Shown here piece by piece: positions 28,366 through 37,597 of a stretch of DNA of 64,000 bases (position 1 is the stretch's first letter; each line of letters opens with the position of its first letter). The notes under the pieces are model-generated. The model searched no databases and was not told the DNA's origin. It saw only the letters and a program-made list of their open reading frames with translations. Location of the stretch: positions 1,240,001 to 1,304,000 of the forward strand of contig NC_010407.1 in NCBI RefSeq assembly GCF_000069225.1. The letters are read 5' to 3'. Origin of the DNA: Clavibacter sepedonicus. Its GTDB lineage: Bacteria; Actinomycetota; Actinomycetes; Actinomycetales; Microbacteriaceae. The translations under genes and the position numbers were made by a program.

Positions 28366-28406
28366 GCACGGGACGATACCGGACGCCGACGCTACGATGG
28401 GAGCAC
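28366..28406. promoter_or_regulatory. Interleaved divergent promoters
   Basis: Two -10 elements point away from each other: TATCGT on the minus strand (28378-28373) and TACGAT on the plus strand (28393-28398), only 14 bases apart. Each start codon follows its own -10 by 7-8 bases. Each -35 position would overlap the other promoter's -10. Confidence 0.6.
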
Positions 28407-29972
28407 ATGACAACGCACGACGGGCACGACCACGAGCCCGCGGACACGACGACGACGTCCACCGAGAACATCGACCGGGACGACGTCGTCGCGCGCGTCC
28501 TCGGCCGAGCGGAGAACCGCTCGGCCGGATACGCCCTCTTCCGCGGATCCGGCGCGCAGGCGCTGTCCGCGGCACCCGACACGGAGCAGGGGTCGGACGG
28601 CGACCAGAGCGAGCGCGCCGATCGGCAGGCGCTCCGCCGCGTCCCGGGTCTCTCCACCGAGCTCGAGGACGTCACCGAGGTCGAGTACCGGCAGCTGCGG
28701 CTCGAGAACGTCGTGCTCATCGGCGTGTACTCGCAGGGATCCGTCGACGACGCCGAGAACAGCATGCGCGAGCTCGCCGCCCTGGCGGAGACCGCGGGTG
28801 CCGTCGTGCTCGACGGACTGCTGCAGCGCCGCCCCACGCCGGACCCCAGCACCTACTTCGGCCGCGGCAAGGCCGAGGAGCTGCGGGCCCTGGTGGCCGC
28901 GGTCGGCGCCGACACGGTGATCGCCGACACCGAGCTCGCCCCGAGCCAGCGGCGCGCGCTGGAGGACGTGGTGAAGGTCAAGGTCATCGACCGCACCGCT
29001 GTGATCCTCGACATCTTCAGCCAGCACGCCAAGAGCCGTGAGGGCAAGGCGCAGGTCGAGCTGGCGCAGCTCCAGTACCTCCTCCCGCGTCTGCGCGGCT
29101 GGGGCGACTCGATGTCGCGCCAGGCCGGTGGACAGGTGGGCGGCGCGGGCGCGGGCATGGGATCGCGCGGACCGGGTGAGACGAAGATCGAGCTCGACCG
29201 CCGGCGCATCAACACGCGCATGGCGCGTCTCCGCAAGCAGATTGCGGCGATGAAGCCCGCGCGCGACACCAAGCGCGCGAACCGCGACCGGCACTCCGTG
29301 CCGTCCGTGGCGATCGTCGGGTACACGAACGCCGGCAAGTCGTCGCTCCTCAACCGGGTGACGAAGGCGGGCGTGCTCGTCGAGAACGCGCTCTTCGCGA
29401 CCCTCGACGCGACCGTCCGCAAGACCGAGACCGACCAGGGGCAGCTCTACACGCTGGCCGACACCGTCGGCTTCGTGCGGAACCTCCCGCACCAGCTCGT
29501 CGAGGCGTTCCGCTCGACGCTCGAGGAGCTCGCGGACTCCGACGTGCTCGTGCACGTCGTCGACGCGTCGCACCCGGATCCCGGAGCGCAGCTCGCGACC
29601 GTGCACGAGGTCATCGCCGAGGTGAACGCGTCGGCCATCCCGGAGATCGTCGTCTTCAACAAGAGCGACCTGGCGTCGGCGGACGACCGCGTCGTCCTCC
29701 GGGGCCTCGCGCCGCAGGGCGTGTTCGTCTCCGCGCGCACCGGCGAGGGCGTCGAGGAGCTGCGTCGGCGCATCGCCGAGCTGCTGCCGCAGCCGACCAT
29801 CGAGGTCGACCTCCTGGTGCCGTTCGAGCACGGCGAGGTCGTCGCCATGCTGCACGACGGCGCCAAGGTGCTCGAGACCTCGTACGTGGAGGAGGGCACG
29901 CGCGTGCGGGCGCTCGTGACGGCCGAGCAGCAGGCCCAGGTCCAGGCGTACGCGGTGGCGCCCGCGGCCTGA
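28407..29972 (+). CDS. hflX: GTPase HflX
   Basis: 521 residues. HflX is a ribosome-associated GTPase that splits stalled or heat-damaged 70S ribosomes. The N-terminal HflX domain (about 75-280) has YFGRGKAEEL and DTELAPSQRRAL, then a glycine-rich stretch (about 240-258) and GPGETKIELDRRRI. G domain: G1 GYTNAGKSSL (about 306-315), G3 DTVGF, G4 FNKSD (about 418), G5 SARTGEG. The first ~70 residues are a His/Asp/Thr-rich extension. ATG is 8 bases after TACGAT. A hairpin shared with convergent lexA follows. Confidence 0.95.
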   Translation: MTTHDGHDHEPADTTTTSTENIDRDDVVARVLGRAENRSAGYALFRGSGAQALSAAPDTEQGSDGDQSERADRQALRRVPGLSTELEDVTEVEYRQLRLENVVLIGVYSQGSVDDAENSMRELAALAETAGAVVLDGLLQRRPTPDPSTYFGRGKAEELRALVAAVGADTVIADTELAPSQRRALEDVVKVKVIDRTAVILDIFSQHAKSREGKAQVELAQLQYLLPRLRGWGDSMSRQAGGQVGGAGAGMGSRGPGETKIELDRRRINTRMARLRKQIAAMKPARDTKRANRDRHSVPSVAIVGYTNAGKSSLLNRVTKAGVLVENALFATLDATVRKTETDQGQLYTLADTVGFVRNLPHQLVEAFRSTLEELADSDVLVHVVDASHPDPGAQLATVHEVIAEVNASAIPEIVVFNKSDLASADDRVVLRGLAPQGVFVSARTGEGVEELRRRIAELLPQPTIEVDLLVPFEHGEVVAMLHDGAKVLETSYVEEGTRVRALVTAEQQAQVQAYAVAPAA

Positions 29973-29994
29973 TCCGCGACACCGCACGCAGCAG

Positions 29995-30024
29995 AGCGGC
30001 CGATCCCCTCGGGGACCGGCCGCT
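29995..30024. terminator. Bidirectional terminator between hflX and lexA
   Basis: A 14-base-arm stem (29995-30008 with 30011-30024, one A-C mismatch), followed by TTTCG on the plus strand, lies between the two convergent genes. Confidence 0.8.
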
Positions 30025-30045
30025 TTCGTACGTCGTGCGCGGGGA

Positions 30046-30726
30046 TCAGACGGAGCGCATGACCGCGACGACCTTGCCGACGACCTCCGCGAAGTCGCCG
30101 AGGATGGGCTCGAACGCGCTGTTGCGCGCCAGCAGCCAGGTGTGGCCGTCGCGCTGGCGGAACACCTTGACCGTGGCCTCGTCGTCGAGCATGGCCGCGA
30201 CGATGTCGCCGTTCTCCGCGGTCTTCTGCTGCCGGACGACGACCCAGTCGCCGTCGCAGATGGCCGCGTCGATCATGGAGTCGCCCACGACACGGAGCAT
30301 AAAGAGGTCGCCCTTGCCGACGAGCTGGCGGGGGAGGGGGAAGACCTCCTCGACCATCTGCTCGGCGGTGATGGGGATGCCGGCGGCGATGCGTCCGACC
30401 ATGGGCACCATGGCCGCGTCGCCCACCGGGGTCGACGGCTCGCCGCTCTCCGCGGTACCGGTGCCGGGCAGGTCGATGAGGACCTCGAGGGCGCGCGGCC
30501 GGTTCGGGTCGCGCCGGAGGTAGCCGGAGAGCTCGAGCTGGTTGAGCTGGTGCGTGACGCTGGAGAGCGACGCGAGGCCGACGGCGTCGCCGATCTCGCG
30601 CATGCTCGGCGGGTAGCCCTGGCCGGCGATGGTGCGCTGGATGAACTCCAGGATCGAGATCTGCTTCTCGCTGAGGCTCTTGCGACGCCTCGTCGCGCCG
30701 CCTCCCGCTGCTCGCTCGTCCGTCAT
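30046..30726 (-). CDS. lexA: SOS repressor LexA
   Basis: 226 residues. An N-terminal winged helix (about 15-80: [34 protein letters not shown]) binds SOS boxes. The cleavage site is the Ala-Gly in VGRIAAGIP (about 113-121). The catalytic dyad is Ser in VVGDSMIDA (about 148) and Lys in EATVKVF (about 185). RecA filaments stimulate self-cleavage after DNA damage. The ATG at 30726 is the first fitting start; the promoter (TTGTCC, 17 bases, TACAGT on the minus strand) and an overlapping LexA box lie upstream, so it represses itself. It is divergent from the LysM gene. Confidence 0.97.
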
Positions 30727-30865
30727 GCCACGGCCCGCCTCTCGTCGCCGACGCCTCCGCGGCACGGTCGACCCGGCGGGCCGACGCCCTCGCGGGGCGA
30801 TGTCGGTGGTGCCCGATGGAATGGACACCAGGCACTCGAAACTGTATCCAGTCGACGCACCTCGG

Positions 30866-30881
30866 ACAAACACCTGTTCGA
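30866..30881 (-). promoter_or_regulatory. LexA box over the lexA promoter
   Basis: On the minus strand this reads TCGAACAGGTGTTTGT, 13 of 16 matches to TCGAACATRTGTTCGA. It overlaps the -35 TTGTCC (30869-30864); the -10 TACAGT lies at 30846-30841 after a 17-base spacer. Confidence 0.75.
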
Positions 30882-30922
30882 GCGTGTCGTGGGCTCGGCG
30901 GCCGGATCGAGGCGATGAGGGC

Positions 30923-30954
30923 TTGCGGAGGGCTCGTTTCGAATGTATGTTCGG
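30923..30954 (+). promoter_or_regulatory. SOS promoter of the LysM gene with LexA box
   Basis: A -35 TTGCGG (30923-30928), a 17-base spacer and a -10 TATGTT (30946-30951) point toward the LysM gene. A LexA-like box, TCGAATGTATGTTCGG (30939-30954, 13 of 16 consensus matches), covers the -10. Transcription should begin near 30958. Confidence 0.75.
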
Positions 30955-30959
30955 AACAC

Positions 30960-31002
30960 AGCTTCGCACCCGGCTCTCCCGGCCGAGAGCCGGGTGCGAG
31001 CT
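30960..31002 (+). promoter_or_regulatory. Stable hairpin at the 5' end of the LysM mRNA
   Basis: A 14-bp perfect stem (30965-30978 with 30985-30998) plus 4 more pairs beyond a one-base bulge (30960-30963 with 30999-31002), with a 6-base loop, lies within a few bases of the predicted transcription start. No T-tract follows. Confidence 0.6.
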
Positions 31003-31086
31003 GCCGGACCCGCATCGCATGCCGCACCGCACTGCACCGCCGGGTGCGTCGCATCGACGCCCCACCGTCTTGCACGAGAGGTCACC

Positions 31087-31491
31087 ATGAACACCGCAGC
31101 CACCACCCCCGCCGTCACGTCCCCCGCCGTCACGTCCTCCGCATCCGACGCCGCCGTCGCGGAGGCCGCCGTCGTGCCCCGCACGCGCCTGCGCATCACG
31201 CGTCGAGGGCGCTTCGTCCTCACCGCACTGGTCGCAGCCCCGCTCGCGCTCGGTGCCGGCCTCGTCGCCCTCAACGGCGGCGCGGCCGTCGCGTCGAAGG
31301 ACGCCGCGGGCACGACGTTCGAGTACGTCACCGTCTCGAGCGGCCAGTCCCTGTGGGACCTCGCCGAGGAGATCGCGCCGTCGGCCGACCCGCGGGACGT
31401 CATCGCCTCGGTCGTCGACCTCAACCGGCTGCCTACCTCGGACGTCGCGGCCGGCCAGCAGCTCGCCGTCCCCGCCCAGTACGCGCACTGA
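31087..31491 (+). CDS. LysM-domain membrane protein, likely SOS cell-division inhibitor
   Basis: 134 residues. A Thr/Ala-rich start of about 35 residues with RLRITRRGR, one membrane span (about 42-60, [20 protein letters not shown]), then an extracytoplasmic LysM domain (about 78-132: [20 protein letters not shown] to [14 protein letters not shown]) that should bind peptidoglycan. Size, topology and place opposite lexA match YneA of Bacillus, and Rv2719c/ChiZ of mycobacteria, which block division during the SOS response. The equivalence is inferred from architecture and context. ATG follows GAGAGGTCACC. The promoter carries a LexA box. Confidence 0.85.
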
Positions 31492-31592
31492 TCCTCGGGC
31501 GTCGTCGCACGCCCGGCGCGGTCCGTCGTCGCGCTCCCGGTGGCGGCCGGGAGCGCGGCGGCCGGGGTCAACCGATCGGTAGCATAGAAGCC

Positions 31593-32201
31593 ATGAGCAC
31601 CCTCGCGCGCACCGCGCACGTCACGCGGCAGACCAGCGAGTCCAGCATCGACCTCCGGCTCGACCTCGACGGCACCGGTGCCTCCGAGATCAGCACGTCG
31701 GTGCCGTTCTACGACCACATGCTCACCGCGTTCGCGAAGCACTCGCTCACCGACCTCACGGTCACCGCCACGGGCGACACGCACATCGACGTGCACCACA
31801 CCGTGGAGGACATCGGGATCGTCCTCGGTCAGGCCATCCGCGAGGCGCTCGGCGACAAGTCCGGCATCGCGCGCTTCGGCGACGCGCTCGTGCCGCTCGA
31901 CGAGGCGCTGGTGCAGTCGGTCGTCGACATCTCCGGCCGTCCGTTCCTCGTCCACTCGGGCGAGCCCGCCGGGTTCGAGATGCACCTCATCGGCGGTCAC
32001 TTCACCGGATCCATGGTCCGGCACGTCTTCGAGGCCATCACCTTCCACGCCGGGCTCACCGTCCACGTCACCGTGCTCGGCGGCCGCGACCCGCATCACA
32101 TCGCCGAGGCGGAGTTCAAGTCGTTCGCGCGCGCCTTCCGCCAGGCGAAGGAGCTCGACCCGCGCGTGTCCGGCATCCCGTCCACGAAGGGCGCGCTGTG
32201 A
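31593..32201 (+). CDS. hisB: Imidazoleglycerol-phosphate dehydratase
   Basis: 202 residues, the size of a monofunctional HisB. It dehydrates imidazole glycerol phosphate in histidine synthesis. The two His-rich metal motifs are [11 protein letters not shown] (about 68-78) and [17 protein letters not shown] (about 167-183), with [10 protein letters not shown] near 42. The ATG is 7 bases after TAGCAT (31580-31585), so a leaderless mRNA. hisH overlaps by 4 bases. hisD and hisC, which often precede hisB in actinobacteria, are not here. Confidence 0.96.
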
Positions 32202-32839
32202 CGCGCCCCTCGGTCGTCGTCCTCGACTACGGGAGCGGCAACGTGCACTCCGCCGTCAAGGCGCTCGAGCTGGCCGGCGCCGACGTCGAGCTGACGGGAG
32301 ACCCCAGGCGGGCGCATGAGGCCGACGGACTCCTCGTCCCGGGTGTCGGGGCGTTCTCCGCCGTCATGGCCGCGTTGCGCGCTGCCGGAGGCGACCGCGT
32401 GGTCGACCGCCGTCTCGCCGGCGGACGTCCCGTCCTCGGCATCTGCGTCGGAATGCAGGTCATGTTCGACCGCGGGGTCGAGCGCGACGTCGACGTCGCG
32501 GGCCTGGGGGAGTGGCCCGGCACGGTCGACCGGATCCAGTCCGACGTGCTCCCGCACATGGGCTGGAACAGCGTCGAGGTCCCCGAGGGATCCGCGCTGT
32601 TCGCCGGCCTCGAGGAGGAGCGCTTCTACTTCGTGCACTCGTACGCCGCACGCGCCTGGGGCATCGACCCGCTCCCGCCGCTGCCCGCGCCCCGCGTCAC
32701 GTGGGCTACGCACGGCGAGCGGTTCGTCGCCGCCGTCGAGAACGGCCCGCTCACCGCCACGCAGTTCCACCCCGAGAAGTCGGGCGCAGCGGGGATCCGG
32801 CTGCTCGCGAATTGGCTCGGCACCCTCCGCGCCGCCTGA
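32198..32839 (+). CDS. hisH: Imidazole glycerol phosphate synthase, glutaminase subunit
   Basis: 213 residues. HisH releases ammonia from glutamine for HisF, which is not in this window. The nucleophilic Cys is in [11 protein letters not shown] (about 80-90) and the His/Glu of the triad in TQFHPEKSG (about 189-197). The start is GTG, overlapping the hisB stop (GTGA). Confidence 0.95.
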
Positions 32840-32903
32840 CCCGCCCGACCCGCCGTCCCCGCGCGGCATCCCGCACGTCCGAGCCCATCGATGGAAGGCC
32901 CCC

Positions 32904-33653
32904 ATGAGCGAGTTCACCAGCACCCCCCGTCTGACCCTGCTGCCCGCCGTTGACGTGGCGGGCGGCCAGGCCGTGCGGCTCACGCAGGGCGCGGCCGGAA
33001 CCGAGACCGGCTACGGCGATCCCGTCGACGCCGCCCGCGACTGGGCGGAGCAGGGTGCCAAGTGGCTCCACCTGGTGGACCTCGACGCCGCGTTCGGCCG
33101 CGGCGACAACCTGTCGGTCATCTCCCGCGTGATCCGCGCCATCGACGGCGTGCAGATCGAGCTGTCCGGCGGCATCCGCGACGACCGCTCTCTCGACGTC
33201 GCGCTCGAGAGCGGCGCGACGCGCATCAACCTCGGCACCGCGGCGCTGGAGAACCCCGAGTGGGCCGCGAGCGTCATCGCGCAGCACGGCGAGGCCGTGG
33301 CGGTCGGGCTCGACGTCCGCGGCCGCACGCTCTCCGCGCGCGGCTGGACGCAGGACGGCGGGGACATCTGGGAGGTGCTCGAGCGCCTCGAGGACGCCGG
33401 GTGCGCTCGTTACGTGGTCACCGACGTCACCAAGGACGGCACGCTCCAGGGCCCGAACCTCCAGCTGCTCCGCGACGTGCTCGAGCGCACCGAGCGCCCC
33501 GTGGTCGCGTCCGGCGGCGTCTCGAGCCTCGACGACATCCAGGCGCTGCGCGAGCTCGTGCCGCTCGGCCTCGAGGGCGCCATCGTCGGCAAGGCCCTCT
33601 ACGCCGGTGCGTTCACGCTCGGCGAGGCGCTCGACGTCGCCGGGGAGCGATGA
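32904..33653 (+). CDS. hisA: HisA/PriA phosphoribosyl isomerase
   Basis: 249 residues; a (beta/alpha)8 barrel isomerising ProFAR in histidine synthesis. The catalytic Asp of strand 1 is in [15 protein letters not shown] (about 10-24); phosphate-binding segments are SGGIRDD and [12 protein letters not shown]. In most actinobacteria the HisA-type enzyme (PriA) also does the TrpF reaction; the [18 protein letters not shown] region is compatible, but sequence alone here does not prove it. ATG at 32904 follows ATGGAAGGCCCCC, 64 bases after hisH. Confidence 0.93.
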   Translation: MSEFTSTPRLTLLPAVDVAGGQAVRLTQGAAGTETGYGDPVDAARDWAEQGAKWLHLVDLDAAFGRGDNLSVISRVIRAIDGVQIELSGGIRDDRSLDVALESGATRINLGTAALENPEWAASVIAQHGEAVAVGLDVRGRTLSARGWTQDGGDIWEVLERLEDAGCARYVVTDVTKDGTLQGPNLQLLRDVLERTERPVVASGGVSSLDDIQALRELVPLGLEGAIVGKALYAGAFTLGEALDVAGER

Positions 33654-34417
33654 CCGGATCCACTCCGCACGCCGACTCGGCCGGGACCCCCTGGGCGGGC
33701 CGGTCGTTCGAGCCGACCCCGTTCCCGGATGACGACGGCTCCGCGCCGCCCGCGGTCGCCGAGGCGCTCGCGCGGCACGGTCGCGGCGAGGCCGGGCAGG
33801 CGGAGGTCGTGGACGCCCTCCGCGACGCGCGCCTGCTGATCCCGCTGGTCGCCCGGTTGGGCGACGAGGGCGAGGGCGCGCACGGGCTGAGGGCCGACAA
33901 GAGCGCCGAGCTGTCGATCATCACGGTCGCCGGTCCCGACGGTCGCACGGTCATGCCCGTCTTCACGTCCGTCGCCGCGATGGGCAGGTGGAACGCGAAG
34001 GCGCGTCCGGTGCCGGCCGACGCCGTCCGCATGGCGCTGGCCGCCGCGAGCGAGGAGACCGACCTCGTGGTCGTCGACCCGATGTCGGACACCGAGTTCG
34101 TGCTGCGCCGGCCGGCGGTGTGGGCCGTCGCGCGGTCGCTGCCGTGGATCCCCAGCCCCGAGGATCCCGACGTCGCCGCGGCGCTCCAGGCGAGCGTCGT
34201 CGAGGAGCCCGCGGTCGTGTCCCTGCGCACGGCGCCGGGTGATCCCCGGGCGCGCCTCGAGGGGCCTGAGCTGATGATCGTGCTCGAGCTCGTGGACGGG
34301 CTCGACCGCACGGCGCTCGATGCGCTGCTCGCGCGGCTGCAGGGGGAGTGGTCGCGGAGCGCGGTGCTAGCCGACCGCGTCGACAGCATGGGGCTCCGGA
34401 TCACGTCGGCCGGCTGA
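33650..34417 (+). CDS. SseB-family protein
   Basis: 255 residues. The SseB N-terminal domain lies at about 45-165 ([17 protein letters not shown], then [31 protein letters not shown]) and a short C-terminal domain follows. The family's role is uncertain; in actinobacteria such genes often sit in the his operon after hisA, as here, in the place sometimes called impA-adjacent. ATG overlaps the hisA stop (ATGA), so it is the last gene of hisBHA-sseB. It converges on the DUF1844 gene. Confidence 0.85.
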   Translation: MTGSTPHADSAGTPWAGRSFEPTPFPDDDGSAPPAVAEALARHGRGEAGQAEVVDALRDARLLIPLVARLGDEGEGAHGLRADKSAELSIITVAGPDGRTVMPVFTSVAAMGRWNAKARPVPADAVRMALAAASEETDLVVVDPMSDTEFVLRRPAVWAVARSLPWIPSPEDPDVAAALQASVVEEPAVVSLRTAPGDPRARLEGPELMIVLELVDGLDRTALDALLARLQGEWSRSAVLADRVDSMGLRITSAG

Positions 34418-34510
34418 GCCGCGCATCGCGCTCCGCCGCCGAGGCCGCCAGGAACCGGAGCGGCGAGGAGCCGGAGCCGCGTACAGCCGGCGCCGTCCGG
34501 CGCCGTCCGC

Positions 34511-34969
34511 CTAGGAGACGGGCCCCGTGTACTTCTCGCCCGGGCCCTTGCCGACGGCGTCGGGGTACGGGGACGCCTCGCGGAAGGCGAGCTGCAGGGA
34601 GCGCAGCCCGTCGCGGAGGCTGCGCGCGTGCTGGTCGCCGAGCTCCGGCGATGCGGCGGTGACGAGACCCGCGAGCGAGATGATGAGCTTCCGCGCCTCG
34701 GCCAGGTCGGTCTGCGTCGCGGGGTCGTCGGCGAGCCCGCACTTGACGGCGGCGGCGCTCATGAGGTGGACGGCCGTGGTCGTGATGACCTCGACGGCCG
34801 AGACCTCCGCGATGTCGCGCGCGTACTGGTCGGCGACGAAGTCGGCGGTGTCGTCGTCGGCGGCGCCCGCGGCGGGGGCGGGCGAGCCGGTCGCGACGTC
34901 GGGCTCCTCGAAGCGGTGGACGTGCGCGTCGGTCGGGGTCGTCGCGGGGTCGGGGGTCGGATCGGTCAT
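34511..34969 (-). CDS. DUF1844 domain protein
   Basis: 152 residues. A Pro/Thr/Ala/Asp-rich tail of about 45 residues precedes the DUF1844 helix bundle (about 50-130: YARDIAEVSAVEVITTTAVH, VKCGLADDP, DLAEARKLIISLAGLV). The function is unknown; the gene is nearly always beside infC in actinobacteria. ATG at 34969 has GAGGA upstream on the minus strand. It is divergent from infC with a gap of nearly 400 bases. Confidence 0.88.
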   Translation of the reverse strand: MTDPTPDPATTPTDAHVHRFEEPDVATGSPAPAAGAADDDTADFVADQYARDIAEVSAVEVITTTAVHLMSAAAVKCGLADDPATQTDLAEARKLIISLAGLVTAASPELGDQHARSLRDGLRSLQLAFREASPYPDAVGKGPGEKYTGPVS

Positions 34970-35362
34970 TTCAGTCCTCGTGCTCGGGGCGGCAGGATGG
35001 CGGCGGACGGCGGCGGGACCCGGTCGGCGCCCGCCCTTCCGGGGCGGGCTCGGCGTCTGCTATGCTGATCGACGGCTCCGGGGCTGTCACAGTCCCGGTT
35101 CGAAAGAGGATTGATCTCCCACCCGCGCTTGACCGCCTCCTTAGGTTACCGGGTCGATTTCGCTCCCCCGTCCGAACGGCTCCCCTCACCGGGACCGCAC
35201 GACGGGAGCCCCGCTCAGGCGGGGGCCCCACGGAAGTGCGGGCAAAGGGCGTGTTGCCGAGTACGACGGATCCGTCGCACCCTGGTGAAGAACTCTCCTC
35301 GTCTCGAATCCGAGCGGCTCACGAGCCGCCGGGCCACCCGAAGACACGAATAGGAGCAGTCC
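34970..35362 (+). promoter_or_regulatory. Promoter and ~295-base leader of infC-rpmI-rplT
   Basis: A TATGCT -10 (35061-35066) would start transcription near 35073, giving a leader of about 290 bases before infC. It contains a GC hairpin around 35205-35231 (GAGCCCCGC / GCGGGGGC arms) and other imperfect stems. Such long leaders control this operon in several bacteria through ribosomal protein L20 or attenuation; which applies here is unknown. I see no convincing leader peptide. Confidence 0.55.
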
Positions 35363-35948
<586 letters not shown>

Positions 35949-35956
<8 letters not shown>

Positions 35957-36143
35957 GCAGAAGACGCACTCAGGTGCCAAGAAGCGTTTCAAGGTCACCG
36001 GCAGCGGCAAGATCATGAAGCAGCAGGCGGGCATGCGACACAACCTCGAGGTCAAGTCCTCCAAGCGCAAGGCGCGACTCAACCAGGACCAGCCCCTGGC
36101 CAAGGCCGACATGAAGGTCGCCAAGAAGCTCCTCGGCCGCTAG
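35949..36143 (+). CDS. rpmI: 50S ribosomal protein L35
   Basis: 64 residues, basic throughout: [20 protein letters not shown] at the N-terminus, then [20 protein letters not shown] and the C-terminal [13 protein letters not shown]35 is a late-binding protein of the large subunit. Its ATG overlaps the infC end by 8 bases, and AGAGAAGAGAAC just upstream supplies the ribosome-binding site. Confidence 0.96.
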
Positions 36144-36189
36144 GCCCCTCGTCGTCCGCGACACCTGAACTCGAATAGGAATCACTGAA

Positions 36190-36582
36190 ATGGCAAGAGT
36201 CAAGAGGGCCGTCAACGCCCACAAGAAGCGTCGGGTCATCCTCGAGCGCGCCGCCGGCTACCGCGGGCAGCGCTCGCGCCTGTACCGCAAGGCCAAGGAG
36301 CAGGTCACCCACTCCCTCGTCTACGCGTACCGCGACCGCCGTGCGAAGAAGGGCGAGTTCCGCCGCCTCTGGATTCAGCGCATCAACGCCGCCGCTCGTG
36401 CGAACGGCCTCACGTACAACCGCCTCATCCAGGGCCTCTCGCTGGCCGGCGTCCAGGTCGACCGTCGCATCCTCGCGGAGCTCGCGGTCCACGAGCCCGC
36501 CACCTTCGCGTCGCTCGTGCAGACGGCCAAGACCGCCCTGCCCGCGAACACCTCGGCCCCCAAGGTCGCGGCGAACGCTTAG
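36190..36582 (+). CDS. rplT: 50S ribosomal protein L20
   Basis: 130 residues. L20 binds 23S rRNA early in assembly and can repress its own operon. Family segments: [60 protein letters not shown] and [20 protein letters not shown] at 36190 follows TAGGAATCACTGAA. It is the last gene of infC-rpmI-rplT; a hairpin follows. It is about 10 residues longer than E. coli L20 because of an Ala-rich end. Confidence 0.97.
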   Translation: MARVKRAVNAHKKRRVILERAAGYRGQRSRLYRKAKEQVTHSLVYAYRDRRAKKGEFRRLWIQRINAAARANGLTYNRLIQGLSLAGVQVDRRILAELAVHEPATFASLVQTAKTALPANTSAPKVAANA

Positions 36583-36604
36583 CACGTCCCACTCCACCGC
36601 CGAC

Positions 36605-36630
36605 GGCGCGTCCCCATCAGGGGGCGCGCC
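36605..36630 (+). terminator. Terminator after rplT
   Basis: An 11-bp stem (36605-36615 with 36620-36630, one G-U pair) with an ATCA loop lies 22 bases after rplT and just before the next -10. Confidence 0.75.
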
Positions 36631-36645
36631 GTTAGTGTTGCAGGC

Positions 36646-37446
36646 ATGCTCGACTACCCCCGCTCTCCGCGTGTCCGTGGCGTCGCCAAGCTCGCGAAGC
36701 GGGATGCGCGCGCCGACACGGGCCTGTTCCTCCTCGAGGGGCCGCAGGCCGTCTCGGAGGCGCTCGCCTTCCGACCTGACCTCGTCCAGGAGCTGTTCGC
36801 GACGCCCACGGCCCTCGACCGCTACCCGGACCTCGCGCGCGCCGTCCGCGAGTCGGGCATCGAGGTCGAGTTCGTCACCGAGGACGTCATCGCGTCCATG
36901 GCCGACACCGTCACCCCGCAGGGCGTCGTCGGCGTGTGCCGCCAGTTCCCGACGTCGCTCAAGCAGATCCTCGGCGACGAGCCGCTCCTCATCGCGATCC
37001 TCGAGGAGGTGCGCGACCCCGGCAACGCGGGCACCATCATCCGCGCGGCCGACGCCGCGGGAGCCGACGCGGTGATCCTCACGGGCCGCTCCGTCGACCT
37101 CTACAACCCCAAGGTCGTGCGCGCCACGACGGGCTCGCTCTTCCACCTGCCGGTGGCGATCATGCCCGAGCTCGACGCCGTGCTCGAGCGGGTCAGGGCC
37201 GCTGGGCTGCAGGTCCTCGCCGCGGACGTGAAGGGCGACGACCTCCTCGCGGAGCGCACGTCGGGCGGCCTCGCGGGCCCCACCGCGTGGCTCTTCGGCA
37301 ACGAGGCCCGCGGCCTCCAGGACGAGCACCTCGCCCTCGCCGACCGCGCCGTCGTCGTGCCGATCTACGGCCAGGCCGAGTCGATGAACCTCGCGACGGC
37401 CGCCTCCGTCTGTCTCTACGAGTCCGCGTTCGCCCAGCGCGCCTGA
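36646..37446 (+). CDS. TrmH/SpoU-family RNA 2'-O-methyltransferase
   Basis: 266 residues. The N-terminal substrate-binding domain (about 10-95) precedes a SPOUT knot with motif 1 in EEVRDPGNAGTIIRAADAAG (about 120-139), motif 2 WLFGNEARGL (about 213-222) and motif 3 VPIYGQAESMNLATAAS (about 239-255). The rRNA or tRNA nucleotide modified is not identifiable. ATG is 7 bases after TAGTGT (36633-36638), a leaderless form. The place beside rplT and close to pheST is common in actinobacteria and Firmicutes. Confidence 0.92.
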   Translation: MLDYPRSPRVRGVAKLAKRDARADTGLFLLEGPQAVSEALAFRPDLVQELFATPTALDRYPDLARAVRESGIEVEFVTEDVIASMADTVTPQGVVGVCRQFPTSLKQILGDEPLLIAILEEVRDPGNAGTIIRAADAAGADAVILTGRSVDLYNPKVVRATTGSLFHLPVAIMPELDAVLERVRAAGLQVLAADVKGDDLLAERTSGGLAGPTAWLFGNEARGLQDEHLALADRAVVVPIYGQAESMNLATAASVCLYESAFAQRA

Positions 37447-37597
37447 CCATCCCGCGTCGGACACCACTCACGCGTCAGCCGTGGCGACCCGCGTCGACAC
37501 CGCCTCTGATCTGCGCAAACGCGGCCACCGCGTCACGATGGGGTGACGATGCCCCGCGGAAACGCGGACGAAACACCGTCATGGATATGGTGTTCGC

